Assembly: GCA_026873275.1 (NCBI GenBank)
Contig: JANTUC010000011.1
Location: 1,426,001 to 1,490,000, forward strand
DNA: 64,000 nt
Reading direction: 5' to 3'
From: Pseudopithomyces maydicus
Lineage: Eukaryota; Ascomycota; Dothideomycetes; Pleosporales; Didymosphaeriaceae
Position 1 is the first letter of the stretch; each line of letters begins with the position of its first letter. Below, piece after piece: positions 1 to 12,388 of this stretch. The notes under the pieces were generated by a model that was not told the origin of the DNA, did not search any database, and was given only the letters and a program-made list of their open reading frames with translations. The position numbers and the translations under genes are program-made.

Positions 1-147
1 CTTCCATCACCTCATCTTCCCCCATCTACGATTTACAACCTACACCTTCCCCTCCCCCCACAGCCCTAACCAACCACGCCCCCACCCCCTCCCTTTCCCC
101 CTCCCCTTCATCCTCCCCCTCCCTCCTCCTCCTCCTCCCCTCATACC

Positions 148-440
148 TCAGGCTGCCCCCTCCGCCTCCGCAAGCCCATCCTCCACCAGCTTGGCCCTGA
201 GCTTCTCCACCATCCCCTCGCTGTCGGCCATCCTGGCGTCTATCTTCAGCGTGCCGTCGTCCCTCTCGATGATGCAAGAGGTGTCGAGGAAGGAGGGAGG
301 GAGGAGAGCGGCACCGATTTAATGATCCAGTGGTACTGGTGGTGCAGGTGGTGGGCGAGGGTGGGGAGGTGGTGGAGAAGGTTTGGGGGGAAGAGGGGGA
401 CGGAGGAGGAGGGGCATTCTGATGTGTGGGGGTTGGCTCG
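148..440 (-). CDS. 3' end of an unrecognised protein-coding gene
   Basis: Minus-strand coding segment ending at a TGA at 148-150. The last 45 or so codons (up to about 290) end almost always in G or C and give a balanced, charged sequence containing IIERDDGTLKIDARM and ending GLAEAEGAA, unlike the repetitive readings of the other frames. Upstream of about 290 the coding-like reading (HHLPTLAHHLHHQYHWIIK) is in another frame; one extra C in the C/T-rich stretch at about 285-300 would join them. I could not fix the 5' end: a possible 3' splice site (CAG) lies near 415, and no convincing start is visible. I do not recognise the family. The alternative frame ending near 26 is Gly/Arg-rich and looks spurious. 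Confidence 0.4.
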
Positions 441-757
441 GGATATGTGAGGACTGGGGGGATGTGGTGATGGTGATGGTTGGTGAAGAGTTGAGCGTGT
501 CTGTGTGTTTCTGTGTGTGCGATAGCTTACTGACCATGAGTAGCGTGAAAGAGAAACAAAAGGTGAAGTTCTGTTTCATAGATCTATGTACATGGAAGAG
601 ACGCCTATCTTCAACACCATGTACGCACTATGTCACCCGCTCCATGAAATCTCATCACATGATGAGAGAATGAATCAAAAGATTTTCACCTACCAACTAC
701 GTGTAATACCCCAATCACCTCACCTCCCCCTCTCCCTCTCCCCCTCACACATGCGTG

Positions 758-765
758 TATATAAG
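758..765 (+). promoter_or_regulatory. TATA-like element upstream of the acidic-protein gene
   Basis: TATATAAG lies about 105 bases before the ATG at 868 and follows a C/T-rich tract at 720-747. The position and the pyrimidine tract fit a fungal core promoter. This is inferred from sequence only. Confidence 0.4.
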
Positions 766-867
766 CCCCGCCTCGCCCACCTATGCACACCATTCTCTCT
801 TCACGCACCCACCCCACACCACGTCTCAACACACGCACATACACACACCCATCGCGCGACACCAACC

Positions 868-1472
868 ATGCCCTACGCCCTCTTTGAACCCCGCTCCCCG
901 TTCTGCTCGGAGGACCCACCCCACCCACCTAAACCATGCTACACGACGAATGACCGGGCTGTAGCGCAGGTATTCCACTCGTATGGATGGATCGTGCTGA
1001 GCGATGGCAAGGCTTCATCTCCTAGCTCTCCTTCATGCAACGAAGAGGACGCACATTACGACGAGGACGCATATGACGAGGAAATGTATGCTATGGGGGA
1101 GGCGATTGGACAGAACAAGAAGAAGAGGATGGCCTAAATACGGAGGACGAGACTGACCATGAGACCGAGACCGAGACCGATAGCGGTGACGAGATGGACA
1201 GTGAGGACGAGACCGATACATACAACCTCGTCGGCGGCGCTGAGGAGTCCAACTCCAACGACACCGGTTCTAGCGACGACGATACTGCGAGCGGAGAGGT
1301 AGGGTCAAGCATCACGCGGTACGCTAGTATTCAGGAGCTGCACCACACCGGCATCATGCTTGAAGAGAGCACCTTCCAGGGCAAGCAGGTGCCGATGTGG
1401 TTGAAGTCGAGGCTCATGTGGATGGCGGATTGGACCATGGATAGGGTGGTTGATTTGCGGTATGTGGACTAG
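868..1472 (+). CDS. Small acidic protein, frameshifted
   Basis: Unrecognised protein of about 201 residues once corrected. It starts MPYALFEPRSPFCSED at 868. That frame stops at 1137, but the adjoining frame continues with a long acidic stretch (GLNTEDETDHE, then repeated GAG/GAC/ACC codons, DSEDETDTY) and a C-terminus rich in Trp and Met (MWLKSRLMWMADWTMD), stopping at 1470-1472. Adding one G to the run of five at 1095-1099 joins the two frames without loss. The central acidic region is probably disordered. There is no signal peptide and no known domain. A single-base deletion, or an assembly undercall, is more likely than two overlapping genes. Confidence 0.6.
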
Positions 1473-2450
1473 GTGGGATGGGATATGGGTGGAGGGTGAT
1501 GGTTTGAGGATGTTATCGATGTAAGGCTGGTATATACATCATCTGGCTTGTACACTTCGAATCCTGCCAGTGAATATCGCAGGGATTGACAGCCTCTTTC
1601 GATATGCATACATCACCATGAAATTCGGAAAAATATTAAACAATATGACATTGCATTCACACTGAATAAGCACTTTTCACATATTCCATGCCAACCCTGA
1701 CCTAACTATTGCAAACCACGCTGTCAACAATCCACCCGTCTCTAAATCTACGTACATTGTGCAAATTATCCAATCCGATACATTGTTGAAGGTAGTCAAT
1801 CATTCAATTAATCAATCAATTATGCTACAAGTTTTCCTGCCCCCTACGTACGTTGTTCCACACCTTCTCGCGAATTCATATAATAGCCCACTCTTGACAG
1901 ATTTCCCCGTCTGGTTAGCTAGATAAATCCAAGTCCCACGATGTCAGCCACTCCTCACTAGCTCTTTGCACATGTGATGTGTATAGTATCATTATTTTCA
2001 CACTTGTCCGGACGCATGTACACATTAAATAATACGCTAATACATATATCAGCAGATCGATACGTGTACGTCAGTGCACTGATTCATTCCAGGAATGCGT
2101 TCAGACATGTATATTATTCGCCGTAAGCGCACACCTACTGCTTAGTCGTCACCGTCTCTCTCCATTGAGATGACAGTCAACGATCTCCACGACCTCACTT
2201 TTTCTATAGTAAAAAAAATCAAAGACGAGCATGCCAAACTTTCATTCGTATAGTCTCCACGACTCTATGGATACAAACCCCACACCACACCACAGCAAGC
2301 AAGTGCCGACACGAAACGATATCAGTGTCCAATCCAGTCCAGTTCAGTTCAGGAGGGGACGTGTTCCCGACCCTCGCGGTTGATGAATTTCATCACTCAA
2401 GGCGTTCATTCCAATCCATCCATTTTCTTGCTACCCACACAGCTAATTAC
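1473..2450. other. Gene-free spacer between converging genes
   Basis: A/T-rich, non-coding spacer that must hold the 3' ends of the acidic-protein gene (plus) and RPN1 (minus). Short direct repeats of CAATCAATTA type occur near 1798-1822. I see no gene in it. Confidence 0.6.
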
Positions 2451-5381
2451 TTAATCCTCCCACTCGGGATTCTTCCTCAGGATGACCACACCCTCCAACA
2501 CATTGCTCAAGCTGAGGTACTTCTCGTCCTCGAGCTCCGCGCGCTCCCCGTGCGACAGCAGCACGGGCGTGCTCTGTGTCTGCCATCCCGTGATGGTCTT
2601 GGGACGACCCGCCTGGCCCACGATATCGACGGCCTGACCGACGCGCACGTTGACGGTCAGCGGCTTGAGGTCCTCGTCGAGGGTGATTAGGAAACGGGGG
2701 GACATGGCGTTGACGAGGAAGTAGAGGAGGTAGTGTGCGTCGCCGACGATGAACTGCTTTGCGTCGATGAGGGAGACGAGGACGGTGAGGAGGCCTGCGG
2801 CTGCGACACGGGAGAGGACCTGGCGGTCGGTGTGGAAGGGGTTGAGGGAGAGGGTGCCCTTGCCGGCGTGGAGGAGACCTTGGGCGATGCGCACCATGAA
2901 GAGGGCGTTGGGGTCCCGGTGGTAGTAGCTGGCGAGTTGGCGGAGGAGCTGTGCTAGGCGGGCGTTGTTGGTACCGGCGCCGGCGAGACCCATGGCGAAG
3001 ATGGCGTTGATGGCCACATCGTTGTCGTTGTCATGGGAATACCGGGAGAGTGTGTCGTAGACCTTCATCTGTGGGTTGCTAGGGCTGATTAAGGCCATGG
3101 CAAGTGGTACCGCCTTTCGGATGTTAGCCTCGCCATAGTGCATCAGGTGGCCGAAGGTACGGAGGATCATGTCCTGTCCGACGTCTTCACCCATTGCCAC
3201 TAATGACAAACCAATTACAGCGTATGACTGAAGCAGTTCGTCACCCTTCTTCTCCTCGCTATCTTCCTCAATGTGCTCGTTGCAGATGTGGAGCAACTGC
3301 TGGACCTTCAACACGTTACCGGTACCTGCCCAAGCACACACTTCGGCGAGGACCGATGTAGGCTTGGACATGGGGTGGTCGAGAGCCTTAAGCGTCTCCA
3401 GAATGACGTCAACCTCCTCCTGTTGGCCGAAGAAGAGCAGAGCAAGACCGAGAGCCATGAAGCGTGTCCACTTGTCCTTGAGCTGCTTCGATCGATCCTC
3501 ATCCAGGAGGGTGTTCATCAGTGCGTCCGTAACTTCACCGTGAGCCGAACCAACGAAGATCAAACCCAGAGACAAGGCTGCCATGGCGGAAAGCTGCATG
3601 TCCAGGCTTGTGTCGGATACAATCGGGAGCAACAGTTCAAGAAGCTCCTCCTTGTTTGAGCCGGCATATGCGAGGCCAAGACCCATAATAGATGCCACTC
3701 TAATGTGGTAATTCTTGTGGTTAAGGTTCTCTTCGTCGCCCAACAACGCCATGGCAGGATCAGAGTCATTACGCACGCCGCTCGTAGTGATGCCGTTAGC
3801 AAGCATAGCCCCGGCCTGTATATGCAGTTAGCGATTTGGGTACCGGATAAGGGATACCAAAATAAAGCACATACCTTGACGTAATCCTCTTCCACAATAG
3901 TGTAAGGGTAGATCTTATCCAGACCCATCTCGACGTCCCACATCATAAGCATACCCAAGGAGCCAGCTGTGGAGAGCATGCCCTCATCCTTAGTCTTCCA
4001 GACCCAGCTGTTCTGGGGGTCGCTGTTGTTGAGCATCAACTTGTCATTTCCGTAGCCAGCATTAACGAAAGCATTCACAAATGCCGAAGCAAGGTTGTGG
4101 CGTGCTGAGTCGGTGTTGGTAAGGCCGGCCGTCCTGCTGCTCTCGAGATGGGTCTTGTAGATGTCATCCGGGGTCTTGGGGTCCAAGACATTGAGCTCTT
4201 TGCCTAGCTGCTTGAAGTGGTCTGAGAGACGTGTGTTGCTCAAGCACTCCTGAAGCTCGGTGTCTTCGTCTTCGGACACGTCGAACCATATCCGCTGACG
4301 GGCAATGAGGAAGGCCATCTGCCGCCGGATTGCCTTGTCGTCTGTGGAATTGAACGTCTCCTCAACCAAATCGCGGTCATTTAACCGTATCGCGAGGACG
4401 ACGGCTTGAGTGTACTGCTTGTATTTTCGGTAGACCTGATAAGCGGTGCGGAGATACTTGTCGTTGTCGGGGTATGTGAGCAGCGGTACTGTGCTGACCA
4501 TGTACAAGCATGCACGCGCATAGGTATCTGCGTCTAGGTATTTCTCAATCTGGTCGATCATCTCCAGCTCGGACAGAATATCGACGGCATCAGCCTCGGC
4601 GTTGTGCTTTAGGAAGAAGGGGACTAGCGACAGAGCGAGATCCGTGATGTCGTCTGTGGAGTTGTCATCATTCAGCCGCTTCTGGTACTCTCTACCGATC
4701 TCGAGCGCAAGGTGGCGCATGTACTCGTGGCCCCACGAGCCTAGGTTTGAAGAGGGCGCTTGGAGGCGGTACTTCAAGCAGTCGAGTCGGTCTTCGTCGG
4801 AATACGTCATGCCGAGTACAGACAACATGTCAGCGAAGGATTTCTGCAGTTGTGAGTTCCCACTTCATCTTAGCCATGTGCCCTATGGGCATACCTTGTT
4901 GTCGCCCGCTGGCCACGAGTCGTATGCCTTCTCCAGGTCCTCGTAGTGCGGTCGCAGGAACTTGAGCGGCTTCGGCACCGCCGTCATGGAGCTTGTGGCC
5001 GTCTTGATGAACTCCTTGATCTTCTCGAGCGCGGGATGGTACAGGTCCGAATCCGGTCCCTTGAGCAGCTTCGGTCAGTGGGTGCTCCAGTAGGCAGTAG
5101 CACGGTGGGCGCGGTAGCTATCTCACCAGTATCCGCTCAACCAGCATGTCCAGATCGCTCTTGAGCTGCTGATCCTCTTCACTGAGCTCCTCTGCTGTGG
5201 GATGTCAGCGACAGTGTCCTCGTCAGCGACCCGGCACAGACATACCTGCGGGCGCCTTCTTGTCGTCTATGAGCTTGCCATCTTTGTCTTTCTGCACCTC
5301 CTGCTGCTCCGACTCGCCATTGGTCGCCTTTCCCTTGCCCTTGTCGGCGGCCGTCGGCTTCTTCTCGTCCTCTGCGGCCAT
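2451..5381 (-). CDS. RPN1: 26S proteasome regulatory subunit Rpn1
   Basis: Non-ATPase base subunit of the 26S proteasome (PSMD2/S2 in animals), a scaffold that docks ubiquitin receptors and ubiquitin-like shuttle proteins. Five exons read in frame: 5381-5246, 5194-5127, 5068-4895, 4843-3875 and 3815-2451 (stop TAA), giving 903 residues, the usual length. The N-terminus MAAEDEKKPTAADKGKGK is Lys/Glu-rich, followed by ELSEEDQQLKSDLDMLVER, typical of Rpn1. The proteasome/cyclosome repeats lie in the second half (RVASIMGLGLAYAGSNKEEL; AMAALSLGLIFVGSAHGEV), and the C-terminus has the VILRKNPEWED ending. Introns are 48-59 nt. It is divergent from RIO2 across 396 bp. No damage is seen. Confidence 0.97.
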
Positions 5382-5777
5382 GATGGTAGTTGCTAGCGGT
5401 AGCTGCGGCGGGCGGCGAACACTGTCTCGTGCACCGGGCGGGCGTGGGGTTCGCGGTGCTGGTGTCGAGAACGGGGCGTGGTATTATGGGGATGGGCTGC
5501 GGGCGCGGGAATGATAGCCCAAAGCGAGGGGGAGTGGTGGTGGTGTTGGTGGGGGTGGTATGGGGACAATGTTGACGGGCAGGTGTCGAGCTCTCGCAAC
5601 AGTTACCGGCGCCAAGCAATCGCCCTCCGACGCGGCGGCTGGCGGCTCTGCACTTCGAGAAGCGTCCAAAATTATTTCCAACCCCGCCAACCGCCCGCCA
5701 AAACCGCCCGCCGACCCTTGCAACACACTTGCAACGCCCTTTCGAACCTGCTCCGGACGGACGCGAGCCACGCAGAC
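5382..5777. promoter_or_regulatory. Shared promoter region between RPN1 and RIO2
   Basis: The start codons of RPN1 (5381, minus) and RIO2 (5778, plus) are 396 bp apart, head to head. Both are constitutive growth genes (proteasome, 40S maturation), so one bidirectional promoter could serve both. The interval is GC-rich and no obvious TATA box is seen. Co-regulation is inference. Confidence 0.5.
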
Positions 5778-7143
5778 ATGAAGCTCAACGTCAAGAATAT
5801 CCGCTACGTCACGCCCGAGGACTGGCGCGTGCTGACTGCGGTATGCGCCCCCGTCGTTGCTTGTCGTCGCGGTGGGGGACTAACGCTGATGGAGATGCAC
5901 ACAGACTGAACAGGGCAGCCGTAACCACGAAGTTGTGCCCACGCCCTTGATCGCCCAGCTCGCCGCCCTGCGCTCCGGCAATGGCGCCCACAGGAGCATT
6001 GCAAACCTTGCAAAAATCGGTCTCATCGCGAAGGTGAAGAATGCAAAGTACGACGGCTACCGCCTCACCTACGGCGGCCTCGACTACCTGGCCCTGCACA
6101 CCCACACCAAGTCGTCCACAATCTACTCGGTCGGAAACCAGATCGGTGTCGGCAAGGAGTCCGACATCTTCGTGTGCGCCAGCGAGACGGGCAAGCAGCA
6201 GGTGCTCAAGATCCACCGCCTGGGCCGCATATCCTTCCGCACCGTCAAGGCCAACCGCGACTACTTGCGCAACCGCCAGTCCGCGTCATGGATGTACATG
6301 TCGCGCCTGGCCGCTATCAAGGAGTTCGAGTTCATGAAGGCCCTGCGTCGGGAAGGATTTCCTGTGCCCGAACCCCTCGGCCAGAACAGGCACACCGTCG
6401 TCATGAGCCTCGTCGACGCGTTCCCCATGCGCCAGATCTCCACCGTGGGCGAGCCTGCCGCGCTGTACGCCGAGCTGCTTTCTCTGATAGTTCGCCTGGC
6501 GCAGTTCGGCCTCATCCACGGTGACTTCAACGAGTTCAATATCCTCATCGAAGAGAAGATTGCCAAGGACGACAGCATTTCCCTTATTCCCACCATCATC
6601 GATTTCCCGCAGATGGTTTCCATTTCCCACCCGAACGCCGAGTACTATTTCGACCGCGACGTAGCCTGCATTAAGCGCTTCTTCGACCGCCGCTTCGGTT
6701 TCACTAGCGACGAGCCCGGTCCGTTCTTTAAGGATTCTACTAAGACTCTTGTCAAGAGGCTGGACGTAGAGGTAGAAGCGAGCGGCTTCAGCAAGAAGAT
6801 GGCAAAGGAGCTGGACGCATACATGAAGGAGCACGGCATCGACGGTGACGCCGGCGGCATTGAGAGGGACGAAGAGGACGAGGATGAGGATGAGGAAAAC
6901 GCTGGCAGCGAGCCGGAGGAGCAGCCCACCGCCGAACCAGAGCAAGATATCCCCTTCGAACAACCTCCACCAGAAGTCCCCGCCCTAGACTCATCTCTCT
7001 CACCCGCCGCCCTCGCCGCCCAGATGACCATCCTCGACATCCGCGACAACGACCCGCTCCCGGATCTCAGCGAAATCAAGCCCACCCCTGCGCCCACCAT
7101 CTCCACAAAAGCAGCAAAAGCCAAGGCCGGATGGGCGTTGTAA
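5778..7143 (+). CDS. RIO2: Serine/threonine-protein kinase Rio2
   Basis: Atypical RIO-family kinase/ATPase needed for final maturation of pre-40S ribosomal subunits. Two exons, 5778-5840 and 5905-7143, encode 433 residues (yeast has 425). The start MKLNVKNIRYVTPEDWRVL opens the Rio2 winged-helix domain (about residues 1-90). The P-loop is GVGKESDIFVC, the catalytic loop HGDFNEFNIL and the metal-binding loop IIDFPQM, so all catalytic residues seem present. The tail holds an acidic segment (residues about 315-340, many Glu/Asp) and a Pro-rich stretch. The single 64-nt intron follows codon 21. It is divergent from RPN1. Confidence 0.97.
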
Positions 7144-7417
7144 ACAAATTTCTGCATTTCCCTTCAGCGATACCCCAACCTTTCGAGTGCACGTTGACGC
7201 TCGCCAAAAGTTTACGACATGATGGCATGCATGCATGCATGGCATGGCATAGCATATAGATTTCAATCAAGTTACGTTACTACGAGATGGTATGCATCTA
7301 CCGAATCCTTGGTCTCTGACTCCCGTGCTTCTCAGAAAATGAAATAAGATAAGAAAGTCGCTGGGTATTGTTCATCGTTCCCCGACACATCACTTCCTTC
7401 CTTCCTTTCCCCCAGCC

Positions 7418-8024
7418 CTATCTCTCATAAGCCGGCGGATCCTCCCCCTTCGTATACACCGGCAACGCATCCCCCTCCCTATCTTCCTCCCTCCTTTCCC
7501 CTCCACCCCTCCCATCCCCACCGGCAAACCACGCCGCCCACCCCCTCGCCCCCCCACCCATCCTCCTCCCCTTAACCTTCCCCCCACAACTCTCCCTCCC
7601 CACCCCAACCGCCCTTCCAAAATCCCACTCACCCCGCCCATCCCCCATCCCCCATCTCCTCCCCTGCCTTAATTCTTCCCTCCCACTAACCCACGCGCCA
7701 ATCCTCCCCGCAACCTCATACTGCGCCCTCTCATCCCGCCTCTCCCTCGCTTCCCGTCTCCCCTCCCACCGGTCCCTCGGCCCGTGATCTCGAACCCCCA
7801 CCGCCGGACGCCCTCCACCACCCACCTGTCTAGCAGCTCCTCCTCCCTGGCGCGCTCGTCGGTGCCCTCTGCGACGAGCATGGCGCGCAGGGCGAGCACG
7901 TTGTGGTGGTGTGGGGAGGCGTACGTGTCTACGCGGTAGCCCCAGAGGGAGAAGTCTGCGGCGAGGGCGGGGAGGGGGTGAGGTGGAGGGTGGGAGGGAG
8001 GTGGATTATGTGGACTGGGGGCAT
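7418..8024 (-). CDS. Unrecognised protein, frame broken twice
   Basis: Hypothetical protein of about 202 residues if two frame breaks are repaired. The start MPPVHIIHLPPTLHLTP at 8024 runs out of frame at a run of five G (7974-7978, plus strand). Adding one base continues into ALAADFSLWGYRVDTYASP and a charged helix (EGTDERAREEELLDRW). A second switch near 7781-7790 can be explained either by one missing base in a short G run or by a roughly 50-nt intron (GTGGGT...CCGAG). After it come RERRDERAQYEVAGR, a Gly/Arg-rich part and the tail YTKGEDPPAYER, stop at 7418-7420. Such Pro-x-Tyr tails are common in small fungal proteins. I do not recognise the family. Confidence 0.5.
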
Positions 8025-10380
8025 TGTGGGATTGTTTTGGTGTTGAGGTGGGTGGGAGTATGTGTAGTGTGGTGTAGTGTGGGTAAGGGTATTGGTTCAG
8101 CGGTGGTATTGTATGGTTGTAGGTGCGGTAGGTCAGTTATGGTATGGTATAGTATAATCGTAGGTGTAGTACTGCAGGTACGGTTTCGGTGCGATTTCGG
8201 TACGATATCCCGGATATGTATAATATGGGTGTGCCTCGCCACCCACGGACGCCGTTGATTTTAGCTCTGGTAACGATGACGATTTCGATCTCGGCTCTTG
8301 TCTTTCCAATGTCGCGGCGCGGTGCCGGTGCGTTCGGCGGTAGTGAAGATTTGTAAATACTGCGTTGGTGGTAGTCTAGGTACCCTGGCAAGCTGGTTGG
8401 TAGACACGGTACGTATCCCAATCCTAATGAAATATTCTAGACTTGGCTTTACGTTGCTGTCGCTTTCGCCTGCGTGTTCGTATGCGATCGTTCGTCTCCT
8501 TCGTGCAAAATCGTGCTTTGAATGTCTTTCCAAACGACGTTCGTTCGTTCCTTCTTTCGTTGTTTCTTTCGTTCGTTCGTTGGTACCTATCCACACACGT
8601 CAACCCAGACTCTCTTCCTTTCTTTCTTCTCCCAAATAAAATCGAAGCAACCCAATTCACGCACACGGCGCCTATATAAATACACACAGTACGCAAACCC
8701 GGCCCTATTTAAAAAAACCAATAAATCTAGACTCGCCCTCCCAAACCGGTAGGTATACCTTACCTTCCCTTCCCTACTTACTTGCTATCCAACTAGCCGG
8801 GTACATAGCCAAGCCAAGCTCCTCACTTAACTAGTTAGTTCGACAAGTGCTTCCATCCTTCCTTCCTTTTTTTCCAGCTGTTCCTTCCATGCATTCCACC
8901 CTCCCGGTATCCACCTAGTACCTACCTAGATAGGTACCGTTCGCTCCATGCAACCCCAGAAAGAAACAAGCGGAAATAATAAGAAAACTCAAATGTATAA
9001 ATAAATATCTCACTCACCCGTAATACCCGTTCGAAAATTACTCCGACTCAAGCTTCAGCTCTGCTCTGCTGTGTCTCCAGCTGCATGTATCTCCGCACCC
9101 AATAAATATGTATGTATGTAATACCTTAAGTAGGTGCGTACCTAGGTAAGTAAAAAGTAAGTAGATATCCAAATATACGCAGTCCAATCCACACCCGACG
9201 TACTATACCAAATAAATAAAATCTCCACCTTACTTACGTTCGTTCCACTCTACCTTACTTACATCCCCTCCCCTGCCTCCACTCCCTCCCTCCCTATATC
9301 TATCCACCCACGCCTCCCAGGCAAAGAAAACACCAGACCCCCGGGGGCCCGGGGCCTACCCTACCCTCACCCCATGACGTTACGCCCGCCCCACCCTAAC
9401 CAAAACGGCATATGGAAAATAAGAATCTGACATCCCTTTCAGCTGCCGTGGGAAAAGACTCGAAATGCAAATAGTCTACCACGCGTCATGCGCTACTGCT
9501 AGCCATCTGCATCACGGTGGCATGGCAGCGCCCCATCCTAAACACGGGCGCAGGGAAGGAAAAAAATGGCGGCTGCGGTCCGCGCTACCTTCACGTGCCC
9601 GGCTGTTATTCCAAAATCAGGGTTGGGAATCGCGCGTGTGCTGGTAACGGGGCGATCTTGGTTCCGGTGGTCCCTGGCTGGTTCTCAGCCGCGTGACGCT
9701 GGAAACGGTCCGGTGGCGAAGTCATCGCTACCGTTGCGCACATGCAACACAACGCGGCACGCCGTGCCCGGATGACGGCTGAAGACACGGTACAGTCACA
9801 TGCGCTCGCAGCCGGGCGACGGGATCAGTCAAGGCATCACAAATGTAAGTCATGTTTGAGGCAACGAGATGTCTACAATGTATGCTGCCTGACACTATTA
9901 CCATAACATCCTCCATAACCTGTTGACCATCAAACATCCTGGAACTACCCCATCATGAATGTAAGCTTCCCTCCAGTATCCGCCAAAATTTTTGCGACCG
10001 CGCAAACGCGCCGAGTCGAATGATATACCGTTAACACGGAGAAGACCAGTGATTCTCCTCCTTGGAATGGCAAAGGAAGGACTAATTCGAGCGCCATAAA
10101 ACGATAACAGATGATTCGGGTCGCACCGGCAGGGTATTGACATGTCGACGACAGCAATGGAAAGCCAGTTTGGACAAGAAATGAATGGCTAGGCCTTATA
10201 CCGTGCTAAGATTAAAACCATCAAGACAATCGCAGCGAAGTGACGCCGCAGAAGGGATGCCAAGATATGTTCGATGAGCAGATAGCGGCCAAAACCTATG
10301 TCCGAGGAACGATTGTGAAAAATAGGAGTACATTGAAGGAGTTCATGGCGTGGCTCGAAGGATGGAGCGTTCCGATGAAT
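8025..10380. other. 2.4 kb gene-free region
   Basis: No gene is seen on either strand. It holds short repeated words: GGTATGGTATAGTATA near 8138-8156, GTTCGTTC near 8535-8580, and many TACCTA/TAGGTA-like words at 8890-8940 and 9115-9170. A GC-rich patch around 9340-9390 contains CCCCCGGGGGCCCGGGG. It probably holds the 3' end of the downstream RRM gene and regulatory DNA. Confidence 0.5.
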
Positions 10381-12388
10381 TCACTCGTCACTGTTCTGGT
10401 GAGTTGGGGAGGTGCCTTCCTGCTTGGTAGGCGTCGCCGGGTTGGTCTTGATATCCGTGCCGTGATCGGAACCGCTGTCGTCGACCTTGAAGACAGGCGC
10501 GTTCACGGTCTGGTGCATGGCGGGGCGAGACATGCCGAGGCTTGAAGGGACGGCTGGAGTCCAAGGCTGACGATAGCGGGCTGCGGGACCGTAGGAGGTT
10601 GCACTGCTTTTGGTGTTAAACATGAACGTTTTGCAGAACATACTACATTCACGTACCCAGATGCATGCTGCTGCATGAAAATCTCGAACTCGTTGGAAGC
10701 ACTCTGTGACTCTGGAGACATCGAAATGTAACGATCGGGACCAGCGCTCATTGCTCGAGCCTGGGCAACGCCAACCTCGTACTCAGCAGCGCGGAAGACA
10801 CGGCCGGCGGCAGTCTGTTGTTTGAGCATCTTTTGCTCGTGGGTATCGGAGTAGCGAATCTGGATCAAGTGCTCCTCGCCACCGGGCTTGGACACGGGGG
10901 CGTTGTTGAATGTCTTGATGACCTCCTCGCAGATATCGCGCGTCTCAAAGCTGTTACCATTTAGTATCTCTGTAATGAAAACGGTGTAGTGTTCCAATTA
11001 CCGTGCAAAGCCAACACCACGGCCATTGCCAGCGGGGTCGCGAAGAATCCTGCTAGAGCACACCTTGTGCGGGGCGAAGATAGCACCGAGCTCCTACACA
11101 CAATCAGTATCGTTTGAAGATTGAAGACGATAAATTGATAAACGTACATGTTCATTCATGTTCTTGGGGATGTTGGATACGTAGAGATTTGTGTTCGTGT
11201 CGTCGCTGAACTTCTTGAGCTTCGAGTAGAATGATTCCTGAGTACCCGTTAGTCACATCGTGTGCATTGCGTAGGTATGTATACTGACCCGAGCGAAAGA
11301 CACCTCGTATCCGAGGTAATGGAAGCCACGGATGCAATTCTCGGCATCCTCGAAGTTGTGGTACTTGATGAACCCGAAACTATAACAACTTGTGAGCAAA
11401 GACATTAAAGAGACGGAATAGAATCGTACCCCTTGCAAAGATTGGTCTTCAAGTCAATGATAGACTTTGAGCTCTGGATATCACCGAAACGTTTACCCCA
11501 GGCGTGGAGCATCTCATCGGTGGTCTCTGGAAGCAGGCCACGAATGTACACATTGGTCTCGCCAGTCTTGTTCTCGAGGCTACGATCGAGAGGCTTGAGC
11601 GGGGAGCTAGGAGCGGGAATGGCGCGCGGGATCGGCGGCTCCTTCTGGAGCAGCTGAGCGAGCTGCGGCGAGATGGTGGGCAGAGAGGCCGTCTTGGAAT
11701 TGGTAAGCTGGACGGCGTATTGGCCCAATTGAGACGGCGATGGGGTAGCGCTGCTCGTGTACAGGCCATTGGGAGAGCGGTCGATGATCGCCGCGGAGTT
11801 ACCGTAACGAAAGAGACCTGCATTCGTGTATGGCGTGCCGGGTGCGTCGTTCTCATTTGAAGAGACGGAGTCACGGCGCGGAGTCATCAAGGTAGGCATA
11901 TCACCGGAGGACACCCGAGACGCCCATCCATTGCCCATGGGGGACTCGACCATTCCATGGTTGTATTGATGGTAGGTAGCCTGGTGAACATAGGCACCGG
12001 CAGGGTTGTACATGCCTGGTGAATGGCCAAGGGCGGATTGCGGCGGCTGAGAACCCGGTACCACGCCGTACATTGAGGTCATATTAGGAACCCAAAGCCC
12101 CTGGGCTTGATTGAGTGGAAGTGCGGCGTACTCCGAGCCATTGGCGGGCATCATGGCACCGTTCGCTTTGGAATTGAGCGGGGCGGCATAATGGCCATGG
12201 ACGTTGAGTGCTGTCACTCCGTTCGTCAGCGCAGCCATCCCATCACCTGACTGTGGGGACATGGGATGTCCACGATGAATGTAGTTGGCCGTACCGTGAC
12301 CCTGGCCACCTTGATTGTAGTGACCCATCATCGACTGCGCCTTGTAGCCAGCGCCAGAAGAGTAGGTATTGCGAGAATTAGCAGACAT
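10381..12388 (-). CDS. RNA-binding protein with two RRMs (MSSP/RBMS type)
   Basis: Predicted single-stranded nucleic-acid or mRNA-binding protein. Six exons (12388-11430, 11379-11289, 11237-11148, 11093-11002, 10950-10657, 10603-10381) give 582 residues. The first 280 residues are low-complexity (Asn/Gln/Gly/Tyr/Pro/Ser) and probably disordered. RRM1 starts near residue 288 (TNVYIRGLLPETTDEML; RNP1-like CKGFGFIKY) and RRM2 near 365 (TNLYVSNIPKNMNEH; RNP1-like GRGVGFARF). Introns 1 and 4 interrupt each RRM at the RNP1 motif. The last acceptor has two options three bases apart. Tandem RRMs of this type recall fungal MSSP-2-like and S. pombe Msa1-like proteins, known from memory and not searched. 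Confidence 0.9.
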
